Assembly: GCA_026770025.1 (NCBI GenBank)
Contig: JAMXDE010000031.1
Location: 1-64,000, forward strand
Length of the DNA: 64,000 bases
Reading direction: 5' to 3'
Source of the DNA: Craspedostauros australis
Taxonomy: Eukaryota; Bacillariophyta; Bacillariophyceae; Mastogloiales; Achnanthaceae
In this document: positions 11,254-21,106 of the stretch, one piece after another
How positions within the stretch are numbered: position 1 is the stretch's first letter
How the letters are laid out: each line of letters begins with the position of its first letter
Position numbers and translations under genes: made by a program
The notes under the pieces: generated by a model
What the model saw: the letters and a program-made list of their open reading frames with translations, nothing else
Told to the model about the DNA's origin: nothing
The model's database searches: none

Positions 11254-12147
11254 ACTCAAAATTAGTGCGGTAAATTAACACGGAGCCGAAAGACAGCGGA
11301 CTCAATCGAGTACAACCAAAAACAACCACACCCAAAACCGCAAATTGTCTCCTGTGCTTTTCCGACCAGGAAGCCAAATACTGCGTACTTTCCCGTGCTT
11401 TTTGACCATCAGCAGTGATATGTTGGCTTCGTTGATATCTGACTAACCAACTCACTGCAGAGCACATGAATGACATCGATGTTGCATAAAATATACATGG
11501 TGCTGTCTACCTGTTGTTGTAGTTGCTTGCCATGGGATTGAGGGGACGAAGATACATGCTATCGTCCCCAGTTTGGTTGTATCCGTTCATCTTGCAAACC
11601 AACCTCTCCGGTTGCTTGCTTTGTTGGCCATTATTGTACCTGCTCTGTTGGAAGGGCACATCCATTCACTTGCTAGCTTCGTGCCATCTCTCCAGTGTTG
11701 TGGCGAGCACAAGGATTGATGCTTGTCTGCGCCCATCCGTCATGGCAAGTTCACCATCTGTAATATTCTCTGCAATACTGTGCAAGTGCAAGCTACTATT
11801 CATTCCATCCCTCTTGCATTGAAAACCAATACTCCATCATTCACTACATATCAGTCATATGCTTGGGTAGAACGAGAAGCCTCCTCTTGGACGACAAGAG
11901 CACGAATACAAACTCCCAATCAGTTGCGCTGTTGTATGAGATTGGATCCAACCGCAAAGGAGCGCAATGCTGATTCAGAAATCGATCAAGGCGCAAGGTA
12001 TTTGTATGAATGCAGTGTGTGAGACCTGTGACAGCCACAGAACAAAAGCAAGTAGGAACGGAAAGGGCCACAGCTGCAATGAGAACGTAACAAAATGAAA
12101 ACAGTTGCTGGTGACATTCTGGTACTGGATTGGTGGAGAAGAACAAG

Positions 12148-12165
12148 TGGTAGTTGCCAGTGTGT
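12148..12165. repeat. Left copy of an 18-bp direct repeat (target-site duplication of the retroelement tail)
   Basis: TGGTAGTTGCCAGTGTGT here and again at 13004-13021; bases immediately outside the repeats differ. The retroelement sequence starts right after this copy and its 3'-end box lies about 55 bases before the right copy. This is the structure expected of a 5'-truncated LINE insertion. Confidence 0.75.
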
Positions 12166-12812
12166 CAGACCAATGCCCCAGTTGTGGAGGCTGCAAGGAT
12201 GTGTTGCACTTCTGGCAGTGTGCAGGGGAGGACCGGCATAAAATCTTGAGGAGGCATTTATGGGAGTTGCGGCGCTGGATGCGGGAATTGCCATCAATAT
12301 GACCGCCATCCTGCAAAGCCAGCTTGAGGGGTCGGTCCATCTCAGGGCTACGAGCCTGGGCAGCTCTCTCTATGAGGCGGTTCGGCAGCAGTTAGCTGTG
12401 GGTCCACAGGCACTCCAAAAAGGCATCCTAGACAGGCAGCAGGAACCAATGCAGAGCGAATTCCTGCAGCAGCAACAGTCTCAGAAATCGGAAGCCAAGT
12501 GGTCCAGACAGCTCATATGTTGCAGTTGGTGCATTGCCTGGGAGAAATGGAGAGCATGCAATGAGGCATTGTTCGAAGGTCAAGACTTGGCCAAAGCTGG
12601 ACAGTTCAGGCCCTACATGACAGGGCAGAGTCACTCTGTCTTCGCCTCGAGCAGGACTGCACCAAGCATCTACGACTACTCCAGACGGTTCTGGCCGGCG
12701 CTGGCTGGTGAGGCACAGGTCACGGTATGGGTGGAGCAAGCCGCGCTGACGCTACATGAACCGGCCGCCTCTGGCGCCCTGCTCAAGTGGCTGAAATGCA
12801 GACAACAAGCTC

Positions 12813-12831
12813 ACCCCCCCCCCCCCCCCCC
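12813..12831. repeat. Poly-C tract
   Basis: An uninterrupted run of about 18 C inside the retroelement tail, between the last recognisable codons and the 3'-end box. Confidence 0.85.
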
Positions 12832-12901
12832 CAGCAAAGACTCCCTTGGCAGCACGCAAGGAGAAAAACACATACACAGCATACACACACAACGCATAGA
12901 T

Positions 12902-12948
12902 TCCGTGCTCCCTTCGTGTCCCGCACGAAGGTGAAAGGAGGCGGAGAA
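12902..12948 (+). repeat. 3'-end box with 8-bp stem-loop in the second retroelement tail
   Basis: CCTTCGTG (12911-12918) pairs perfectly with CACGAAGG (12924-12931) around a TCCCG loop. It sits between TCCGTGCTC and GAAAGGAGG, the same position as the stem at 9751-9768 in the first copy, but with a different stem sequence. Confidence 0.65.
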
Positions 12949-13003
12949 TAGCGCCACCAGCGCAGCCTCATACGTGGGTTTAATCTCTGTGCTATTCTTA
13001 TTA

Positions 13004-13021
13004 TGGTAGTTGCCAGTGTGT
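13004..13021. repeat. Right copy of the 18-bp direct repeat
   Basis: Identical to 12148-12165. It marks the 3' end of the retroelement insertion; no poly-A precedes it, the element ends in ...TATTCTTATTA. Confidence 0.75.
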
Positions 13022-13498
13022 TATTAGCAATGGTATTGCATAAAAATAGAGAGCAATCAACTTTGTATTCAATGCACACAACGACAACACCTACCGAGTG
13101 TCCGAAACTACGCCATTACTACGTGAAAACGTGGACAACAAAAAAGTACGAAGAAAATACACGAAGAAAATGTGTGACGAGACGAGTCTCCAATTCTAGT
13201 TTTAGTCCAACTTGTCGACCACTTTTCCCATCGCGAGGAAACGTCGTGTTATTTTTGGTTTTGTCTCAGGAGACAACGCCCTCGCACAAAGGTCAAAAAG
13301 TTTGTCTCCTGAGACATCAGGGGTCCTCTATCGCGACAGAATTTCCTCATGGATATGAGCACTTTGGTCTGCGTCAGCGACGATACTTCTGCCATGCCTC
13401 CTTGACATCACGACAATCAACCCCAAAGATCTGCTTCAGCGGGGACGAACGAGCCAATGTGACCTATTCGAACCCACAATCACAGCACCGACACGGCC

Positions 13499-14590
13499 GT
13501 GCCGGATGACAGCATGAGCCATTGCTCTCGATCTTCAATTCCCAACCTGATACCCCAACGATTAACAACAACAACAACATCCACGGGAGGATTAAAGAAG
13601 GATCAAACACCACAGCGGACTTGTATTCGAACCAACGATGATGCGAATAACGTTGCTCTCTCTCTTCTGGCCATCGCGACTTGGATCGATGTATGTGATG
13701 GGCTTCGCCTTGGTACGCATCAGGCAACTCCGTTTCCGTCATCGTTCTCACCATCGTCGGTACAGCATTCATCATCACCACGAGTGTCGCAGCCATCGCC
13801 AGCATCATCGGAGAACAGCAGAAGATCTTTCTTGCGACGCACACCAGCTACTAGCGCATCATGCATTGCCAGCACCATGCTGATATCACCACCGTCACTT
13901 TCCCATGCTATAGCCGCGCCCGTAGGTACGACATCGCGCACGGTGAATGTTGGCGGTGGCTTCGATCTGCGATCTGGCAAGCAGCTCAAGGTGATCGACG
14001 CAGTATTTCCAAAATCGATGGAAGGAACATGGAATTGCAAACGTGTGGTCGTGTCGTCGGAGGGAGATGGTTTCCAAGCCAAATCAGCGTGGAAGGCACT
14101 TGGCGGAGGAAGTAGAAATAATGGCAAGCTCAAGGCGCCCGAGCGGTACCAAGTCAAGTTCATCCTATCCGCACAAATCGGCGACGTCGAAGGTGTTGTG
14201 ATGGATCGAGCATTCGAGATACAATCTCGGGCAGGCGCGACCAAGATCTTCTGGGACACGGATTCCCCGAATGTGTTGCGTTATGATGGGAGGATGATCA
14301 CCGCCGTGCAAAGATCTGTGGAGCTTCCGAGCGACAAGGGGTTTGGTTCCGCCGAACTGTTTCTGATCGAGGAAGGTCTGTTCGAACGCGCCGCGCAAGT
14401 CAAACGCAGATTCCGAAGGGGATATGATGATGGCGGCAATCGAATTGTGGAAGGCTTGGAGATCATGAAGACGTACCGTGTTTTGGATGGTGTTGCTGGG
14501 ACGGAGATGCCGACATCCACAACCAAGTCGATGATCCGATTGACTCGGCAATCGTCATGGTCAGTAGAGAGAGAGAGAGAGACAGCGTAA
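13499..14590 (+). CDS. Probable thylakoid-lumen protein with DUF6816-like domain (Tat-type transit)
   Basis: The 363-residue frame has a low-complexity Ser/Thr/Pro N-terminus, then SRRSFLRR followed by a hydrophobic stretch ending in SLSHAIAAP (about residues 107-145). A twin-arginine plus hydrophobic segment is how proteins are carried into the thylakoid lumen by the Tat route. The mature part (about 150-355) has VVMDRAFEIQSRAG, DTDSPNVLRYDGRMITA and ELFLIEEGLF, which resemble the DUF6816 family of cyanobacteria and plastids; its function is not known to me. The start is uncertain: a second ATG at 13638 in another frame opens a hydrophobic signal-like peptide, and a GTATGT at about 13691 could be a donor joining it to the main frame. 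Converges with the minus-strand gene ending at 14818. Confidence 0.6.
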   Translation: MPDDSMSHCSRSSIPNLIPQRLTTTTTSTGGLKKDQTPQRTCIRTNDDANNVALSLLAIATWIDVCDGLRLGTHQATPFPSSFSPSSVQHSSSPRVSQPSPASSENSRRSFLRRTPATSASCIASTMLISPPSLSHAIAAPVGTTSRTVNVGGGFDLRSGKQLKVIDAVFPKSMEGTWNCKRVVVSSEGDGFQAKSAWKALGGGSRNNGKLKAPERYQVKFILSAQIGDVEGVVMDRAFEIQSRAGATKIFWDTDSPNVLRYDGRMITAVQRSVELPSDKGFGSAELFLIEEGLFERAAQVKRRFRRGYDDGGNRIVEGLEIMKTYRVLDGVAGTEMPTSTTKSMIRLTRQSSWSVERERETA

Positions 14591-14817
14591 AACAATAGCA
14601 ATTTCGAAGGATTCTTCCTCACGCTGTAAGCATTATCGTTGCACTCTACATCTGTCAAGCTCGTGCAAATACTCTCTAGAGCTCCCAATGAATGGAAATA
14701 CTCTGCATCGTCGCTGCCGGACTTGTAGGTCTGGCAGAAAAATGGAACAGAATACCTTCGTCACACGAGTAAATCGAATGTCAATCAAGAATGGCACCAC
14801 ATGGAGAGATACATAAG

Positions 14818-16560
14818 CTATCGCAGCGCCTCGGTTATGAAATCGCGATTCGGCGCACCCCACGCATCTTGGACCTTCAGATCGCCGTTGCCGCTCACTT
14901 CCTTCGTGTGCGCTCCGACGCTGGCCAACGACAGAACGGAGACGGCACTTTCGCCGCCCGCGATGGCTTCTTCCGGAAATTGGACCCCAGCCCGCACGTG
15001 ATCGGCAAGGACCGCGCAGCAAAACGCGACCACACATTCACCGACGCAGGGTTCCAGATTCTCATGCGCGTAGAGGGCCGTAGCTCGGATGGATGAATCC
15101 GAATCGCACGTGACGTCGCATCTCATGGCGTTGGTGGCGCCGGCAAAATAATCGACGACGCGGACGATCGGCAGCGAGAAGATTGCGAGCTTGGTCATGA
15201 TCTGTTCGTTGGCAAGCAAGGATGATGGAAGCTGCGCCATGGCGCCGAGCAACGTGTTCCAGAATCCTGGTGCGGTTCCGAACAATGACTTGACGCTGCC
15301 GACTCCCAGAACGTCGTGGCTGTTGATTCGTATGGTTTGGATTGGTGTGGTTTCATGTCGTGTCGTGTGCATGATTGGTTGGCAGTATTTCGAGAAGGAA
15401 CAATCCAAGAATTTGTAACGAAGCAGTGCAGAAGTCAAAGGATGAGTGTATGATTGTGATGTGGCTGGATGTAATGCTTGCAAACCTGGCTCATCGACCG
15501 GTACAAAGGCTCAGTCAGGATTGGGCAACAAGGAGCAGCATGAAAGGGAGATGCGACGGTCTCCACAAATCTCCTCGTCCACCTCATCTCCCCCGAATAG
15601 AACCATGCCGATCACTCACACGGACGCGCTCTCCAATAGATTCAAAGGGGCGATCGGCTTGTCCCCCACGATGGAACCGAAATTGACCGTCTCGTAGTCC
15701 TTCATCGCCGCGACTGGAATGCGGCGACACTTGACGACCGTCAACGCTTCTTCCGCCAGAATGAGGAACGTCGCCACGAGCAGGGTTGCTCCGGCACCGC
15801 CCGATCCCGCTGTAAAGAACCCGAAATCGACATTGAGATTGGCCGGCTTGAGGTTCTTGGTTTGCTGCAGGACTTGCCGCACGAGCTACTTGGCCATGAG
15901 ACTGGATATGCCTCGCCAGCATCCGGTGCTGATGATGCAAGGGACGTTGGATTCGATGGCCTTGGCATTGTACTTCGCCTTGGCGGCAGAGCGTGTGCAG
16001 TAGTCATTGCAGACGTTGATGTAAGCAACGCCGTTGGACACGCAGGCCGCGATGACACCGTTGGGCGTCTTGACCTTGCCTTGGAAGGGACCGGCCGTGT
16101 GGACTCACATATCGTAGCTGCCCCGCTGCAGCACCGATGCGACGGATTGCTCCTCCTCGCGGTCCAGAGCCTGGAATTGCACATCGTCCACCAGCAGATT
16201 GGGGAAGCTGGTGCGCCAGCGTTGCTGCGCCGCGAAGAAGGAATCGGTGCTGGTGCCACCCACGGTGACCGCCGATCCTCGCTTCAGCAGCTGCGCCACG
16301 ACGCTTCCGCCCACGCGTCCCGATCCACCGATCACCAGGACATTCTTTCCGTCCAGCGCATCAAAGGAGATCTCTTGCTTGGTTGTCAGGCGCAACGAAG
16401 GAAGTCTCCGAGCGGCGCAAGCACCAGCATCCCCATGAGTCTCATGACCTGTTATCGAAGCTGACGAAGGCCATGAAGGCAATGAAGGAACGAACGCAAT
16501 GCTTGTTGACAGACAGCATGCGAACGCATAGCATGCGATGAGGCAATGCGATCTGATCAT
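14818..16560 (-). pseudogene. Plastid NAD(P)-binding oxidoreductase (saccharopine-dehydrogenase-like) with two in-frame stops
   Basis: Exons 16560-15620 and 15319-14818, intron 300 nt with GTGAGT donor and AACAG acceptor; joined length is 1,443 nt with conserved phase. The ATG at 16560 opens a signal peptide ending in STSIAFVPSLP, a diatom plastid-type cleavage motif. NVLVIGGSGRVGGSVVAQLL is a Rossmann nucleotide-binding loop. The family motif HTAGPFQGKV follows, but it is preceded by an in-frame TGA at 16105-16107 (YDM-stop-VHTAGPFQ), and a second stop, TAG at 15886-15888, interrupts SSLMAK-stop-LVRQVLQQ. Apart from these the frame and intron are intact, so the gene is freshly damaged, wrongly sequenced, or read through. 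Substrate unknown; similarity is to the NAD(P)-binding domain of saccharopine reductase-like proteins. Confidence 0.7.
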
Positions 16561-17073
16561 CGTCGAGCAAGGGAGTTGTAATGTCATATTTACTCTAGAG
16601 AAGAGCACGCATTGTGTTTGGGTATCGTGGGTCGAAGCTTGCGTGATGTGTGTTGCTGTCTTCTCGAGGGAGAATCTGAGCGAACGCAGATGGCGAACAT
16701 TTCCGAGCCAAAGATACGCACGTGCACGTGACAAAGTGGAGTCGCGAATCGCTCTTCACTCGTACGACTTGTTTGAGTGACGGGACCCGAAGGTCATTCG
16801 AAACACCCACGGCAACACAAGTTGTACGACGACTTGTGCGCAAAGAGAGGAAGAGAGGACCATGCGACCAAGACTACAAGACAACAACACACACCATTCA
16901 CTCCCATACTCGAGCACATCAGCAACAGACATCGAGATACCACACAGTGCATGGTACGCATCCAAATACTAATACAACCTATTGAAGACACACCATCGAT
17001 ATCTCTGCCATAGATAGCTCAGACTGCACACTTCCTTGGCAGCCAATCCAACGCCATCGACCATCCCCTCAAA

Positions 17074-17874
17074 ATGCCGAATGTCACTGACCAACAACTC
17101 TTTCGTGCTACCAGGGTAGGTGGCTTGTCGGTGTTGAAGGAATGGAAGAAGCAGACAATGACGCAGGATAAAAGAGTTGATGTCAACGAGGTCACAGACC
17201 CGGCTAGTCGGACTCCCCTTCATTGGGCATGCTGCAACGGCCAGCTGGAGTGTGTGAAGTACCTCATCGAATCATGTGGGGCGTACATCAACTGCAAAGA
17301 CACTATTGGTTGGACTTCCCTTCATTGCGCATGCTACAAAGGCCAGCTGGAGTGTGTGAAGTACCTCATCGAATCATGTGGGGCGAACATCAACTGCAAA
17401 GCCAGCGATGGCAACACTCCCCTTCATTGGGCATGCTTTGGTGGCCACCTGGAGTGTATCGAGTACCTCATCGAATCATGTGAGGCGAACATCAACTGCA
17501 AAACCAACTATGGCAACACTCCCCTTCATCGGGCATGCAACAACGGCCGCCTGGAGTGTATGGAGTACCTCATCAAAACATGTGAGGCGAACATCCACTG
17601 CCAAAACAACCAAGGTGAAACTCCCCTTCATTGGGCATGCCGCAACGGCAAGCTGGAGTGTATGGAGTCTCTCATTAGAGGACTTTCGCCTTCAGCTCAC
17701 CCACAACTGCAGCAACTACAGCAACGCTTGCAACAAAACGAACAAGTAAATGAACAACCACAAGAACAGTTGGGACACCAGTTGAAGCGAAAGAAGCAAG
17801 AGAATGAACACAAACACAGCAGCCACAAGCGGACCAACATCAGCATTGAAGAAGATCGACTCAAATCCTTCTAA
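17074..17874 (+). CDS. Ankyrin-repeat protein with Gln-rich, basic C-terminus
   Basis: The 266-residue frame has five ankyrin repeats between about residues 46 and 205, each with TPLHWAC and YLIESC cores. The DNA of the repeats is very similar, so they expanded recently. The C-terminus is Gln/Asn rich and ends with KRKKQ and SSHKR blocks that could be a nuclear signal. Ankyrin repeats are protein-binding surfaces; no partner can be named. In frame after the TAA, the sequence continues into a BTB-like domain (see 17875-18702), so this ORF is probably the N-terminal part of an ankyrin-BTB gene that has been cut short. It may still be translated as a short protein. Confidence 0.7.
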   Translation: MPNVTDQQLFRATRVGGLSVLKEWKKQTMTQDKRVDVNEVTDPASRTPLHWACCNGQLECVKYLIESCGAYINCKDTIGWTSLHCACYKGQLECVKYLIESCGANINCKASDGNTPLHWACFGGHLECIEYLIESCEANINCKTNYGNTPLHRACNNGRLECMEYLIKTCEANIHCQNNQGETPLHWACRNGKLECMESLIRGLSPSAHPQLQQLQQRLQQNEQVNEQPQEQLGHQLKRKKQENEHKHSSHKRTNISIEEDRLKSF

Positions 17875-18702
17875 TCTGGGAACAGGACAGACACCATCTT
17901 CTTGTGTGGACAGGGCAACTAACAGAAACCAATCAAGACAAATGCCGAAGTCCTCATGATCACCATCCCATCTATGCAGACACTGATCGACAAAGGAATC
18001 CAACATCAGCATGCGAATGATGGCACCAAAGACGGCGCGGCCCCATGCAAGTAACCATTCCTCTCCCCAACCTTCAACCAAAACACGTCCGATACGTCAT
18101 CCAATGCATCTGCACAGCCAAGATATCCTCTGATGACAGCGCTCGTGACAACGCTGTTGCTCACATCGGCGCTCATGCCAATGCTCACCACGATATAGAT
18201 GTCTCTCACCAGCCAACTCCCATCCTCACTGGACAGAATGATCTGCAACAGCTGATCCTTGTGGCCAACGAGTTCGGCTTCTGGCGACTCAAGCTTGTTC
18301 TTGAAGCAGAGTTGGTCCACAAGCATCTCACACAGGACACCGATAGACGCATTGCTATTCGCCCATCAACGCAACTGCGTGGTGTTGAAGGATGCAGCAA
18401 TGAGAGTTGCAGCTGAAAGTGAGAAAGATATGTTCACTCATCCAGATTTCAGCAAACCGATTCCACACCATCAACTGATGGGAGGCATTCATGTCCTCCG
18501 CAGTGGGGCAGTGGAGAGTGATGGAGTTGATGATGGGTACGGTCGTATGTCCATGATGGACCTGTACAAGGTTGTAGACGAGGATGAGGGTGCTGCGCAG
18601 GTGGATTCGTACATGTATCGCGTTGCGCTGTTGCGCTTCGTGCGTTCCATCACATCTTCCAGGGTGACTGAGAGCGACGGCGCTGCCGAGGAAGAGAAAT
18701 AA
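17875..18702 (+). pseudogene. Broken BTB/POZ-domain remnant, formerly the C-terminal half of the ankyrin gene
   Basis: In the same frame as the ankyrin ORF, after its TAA, one reads DTIFLCGQGN, another TAA, then QKPIKTNAEVLMITIPSM. The match then moves to another frame at about 18045 (VTIPLPNLQPKHVRYVIQCI, then LVANEFGFWRLKLVLEAEL) and back near 18330 (PIDALLFAHQRNCVVLKDAAMRVA), ending at 18702. These are the order and motifs of BTB domains with the helical extension seen in ankyrin-BTB proteins. Two in-frame stops and two frame changes make a full protein unlikely. Confidence 0.6.
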
Positions 18703-19500
18703 AGCAGCAACAACAGCAGCAACAACAAACTGATGAGCAAGCATGTCATGCAATGAAGAAGATGAATTAGATGAGGAGTCAGAGTAGTACTAGTAACTAT
18801 GATTCAAGCAGATGATCAGTGATCCATTCAATGCCGCGCCGCGCATGTCGAGCCATTCATTAGTTCAACCCTTTTGCTTGCATTCAGTGAAAAGACGTAG
18901 GTTGATCTGCACGTTGTGCTCGCTTTGCAATTGCTGTGCTTTGTGGTGTGGATGGTATCATGCTGCATACCAGAATCGCCAGAGCTGATGTTTTGGTCCG
19001 GATTTGTGACGCCTCAACCTGATAGGAAGATCCCATAGATGTTGGTGCGATGGTGAACTAGCGAGGAGCACGGAACGTCAGCACAGCCGAGCCTTGAGCA
19101 GATCCATTGCCAACGTCTCTAGCTGACGTACGTATATCAGCTGATAAAGCATGCGTCCCTTCCACTCGAAATCAAGTCCAATAGTGTTGCCTGATGTCAC
19201 TGCCGCACAGTTCACGCAAGCCAATTCTACCGCAACCGTCCGGGAAAGCAAAGAGTGCAGGGGGAGGATGCGAAACGCAACACATGCCCTCCGAAGGTGG
19301 AGCAGGAGCATTCATACCAATGCACCATGCTTCGGGCAGCACGTTGGAACTTGTGCCGCGGATCTGCTGATGTTTTGATGGCTACAAGCCTTCACAACGC
19401 ACTGCTGTGCCCGTCACTTGAGGGACTTCATTGGGGATGACTCGTCGGACATGTTGTATGGTACTCATGGCATCGGCTGCCTGATGTTCTCATCTCCATT
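18703..19500. other. No gene recognised
   Basis: Only short overlapping frames without domains. Nothing supportable. Confidence 0.4.
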
Positions 19501-19527
19501 GGATGTAGATTGCGGGGAAGATGTTGG

Positions 19528-20007
19528 TCATTTTTTGCCAATCCTCTCCTTCATCGTCGCCTGGCATGCAATGATCTCCTCCATGATAGAACTGGTGCTG
19601 GATTCATCGGCGACGGCAATCATTGCTTTCCTAAATCCTGATCTGTGTGTGTTTTCAAACCCATGACACTTGATGAAGTGTCGAGGACGAATACTGGCGT
19701 TGGCAACTGTGAGCTTGCCATGTGGAAGCATCCTCCATCCATGGATGCTCGACATGCAGGCACGCATGCAGAGCTTCTCCGTTTCATGCAGCTGTGTTGT
19801 ATCCTGCTTTGGAGCATGTCGAGCAACCGCGGCTGCTGAAGTATTGCCGAGGATCAGCATATCTGGTTCGTGTTGCGCATCCTCGGGCTTCTTGAATCTG
19901 CGACGCCAGCTTCCGGCCACATCCTGCGATGCCACCCTGACCATCGATTCGCGTGTCGCAGAAGCTGCCATTGATGATGCCTCTGAGCATGGTGGCATGA
20001 TCTGCAT
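19528..20007 (-). CDS. Hypothetical protein, weak
   Basis: A 159-codon frame from an ATG at 20007. It is mixed in composition, with a Lys/Arg patch (SWRRRFKKPED) and an acidic-basic C-terminus, and has no domain I recognise, no signal peptide and no membrane segment. Plus-strand frames of similar length overlap it. It could be chance. Confidence 0.2.
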   Translation of the reverse strand: MQIMPPCSEASSMAASATRESMVRVASQDVAGSWRRRFKKPEDAQHEPDMLILGNTSAAAVARHAPKQDTTQLHETEKLCMRACMSSIHGWRMLPHGKLTVANASIRPRHFIKCHGFENTHRSGFRKAMIAVADESSTSSIMEEIIACQATMKERIGKK

Positions 20008-20356
20008 CCGTGCACGTTCACAACGTGATCATCGTGATCATCGTGACTTCATTCGTGTTGATGGAGTCGTCATGAGATTGTTGAATGCGTTGCTGGCATG
20101 CTTGCAGAAGCAATGCTGTGTTCTGCGTTTCTCCATCTCTCTGTCTCGCATCGCCTTCTCTTGATCGTGGCCGTTGCTTGCCGCCCCATCACGTCCCGTC
20201 ATGCTTGGTTGCGTTCATACCTCATCTCTTCTCTTCACTGCACTGATGGATCTCTGTCAACGCGATTGTCATGTGGTCATCATTGGCAACACCGCGCTTC
20301 ATCGGCGCTCATCAATAGCAGTGGCACTTCATTCCACCTTCATCTGCCATCCTCGT

Positions 20357-20403
20357 CCCACACCACACCACACCACACCACACCACACCACACCACACCA
20401 CAC
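20357..20403. repeat. CCACA pentanucleotide microsatellite
   Basis: About nine tandem CCACA units. The overlapping 209-codon plus-strand frame (20174-20803) runs through it as TPHHTTPHH and shows no domain; I do not call it a gene. Confidence 0.9.
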
Positions 20404-21106
20404 GACCATGTCCATCCCTCTTCATGCCATCCCCACCACCATCGCCTTTGTCTCATCTCGTGTCTGCCATTCTGGCGAACAAGGAAGAGAAGCCACAAAT
20501 TTGGTGATGTTGCGCGCCATTTTTGTTCTTGTTTGGTCGTGTCCAAATGAGTCCCTAGCTTCCACGATCGAAGTGTGTGATCCATTCAGATGGGTCGAGA
20601 AAGGTATCCACAAAGATCCGTCACCCCCTTCAAACCGCGTCTCCAACTCCTCTCTCTTGTGCGTATCTCGTCCGAGCAACATCATTGAACCACTGGATGA
20701 AGCAGGTCCGAAGGCATCCATCAAGCTGAAGTATTATGCGCTACCAATGCAGCAAGCGAGGCAACATCCAGCTTTGAATCAACAGATACGAAGATGGAGT
20801 TGAGTTGAGCATTCCTGTGTGATCGTAGAATTGGCCAAAACGGAATGGTGTCAAATCAGGATCTCTGCCGTCCCCATGAGCGTGGTGGACGCCTCGACCA
20901 TTATCATTCGTACACTCATGGTAGTCTCTTGTATTTAGTTCTATTGTAGGGTATTCTATTGTATTATATGTTTGTGTATGGTGAAAATTGTGTCTGTATG
21001 TCGACGGGCAGTGCAGGTACTGCAGATGACATTCATGGTTGCGTACTCGCTCGGCGATTGGCTGCAACTGCATCTGCGACTTCAAGTCCAAGCGCAGGAA
21101 AGCAAG

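Larger units (their letters stand above)
12166..13003 (+). mobile_element. 5'-truncated non-LTR-type retroelement tail, frame-broken
   Basis: The insertion begins within the zinc finger: CPSCGGCKDVLHFWQC is encoded at about 12175-12222. A frame change occurs between 12260 and 12302, after which the C-terminal domain continues to 12934 with WSRQLICCSWCIAWEKWRAC, parallel to WSTRLIQHIWEIAWEQWQLR in the copy at 7990-9830. An 18-base C run interrupts the sequence near 12813-12831. The 3'-end box TCCGTGCTCCCTT / GAAAGGAGGCGGAGAA follows at 12902-12948. The two copies are clearly related but well diverged, so they are separate, old insertions. Confidence 0.65.
11149..13356. mobile_element. Inverted-repeat unit with 17-bp ends and internal TTGTCTC palindromes, enclosing a retroelement tail
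   Basis: ATATCCATGAGGAAATT at 11149-11165 has its exact reverse complement at 13340-13356. Just inside each end are palindromes of the form TTGTCTC-NN-GAGACAA: 11170-11185, 11197-11212 and 11238-11253 on the left, 13261-13276 and 13302-13316 on the right. No transposase is recognisable inside. The retroelement insertion 12166-13003 plus one 18-bp repeat copy accounts for about 856 bp, leaving a pre-insertion unit of about 1,350 bp, which fits a non-autonomous DNA element or foldback element. I see no clear flanking target duplication. Confidence 0.55.

Noticed and set aside
11170..13316. TTGTCTC repeats as a CRISPR array
   Set aside because: Five palindromes of 16 bp with irregular spacing, split between two ends of one unit in a eukaryotic contig; no spacers or cas genes.
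16105..16107. TGA in the oxidoreductase as a selenocysteine codon
   Set aside because: A second stop (TAG) lies downstream in the same gene, and the position is not known to me as a redox-active Cys in this family.
14818..18702. Reassigned stop codons (TGA, TAG and TAA all appear inside coding frames)
   Set aside because: All three stops occur as normal ends of intact genes here (for example TGA after galactokinase, TAG after kinesin, TAA after the ankyrin ORF's neighbours), so a changed code does not fit; local damage does.
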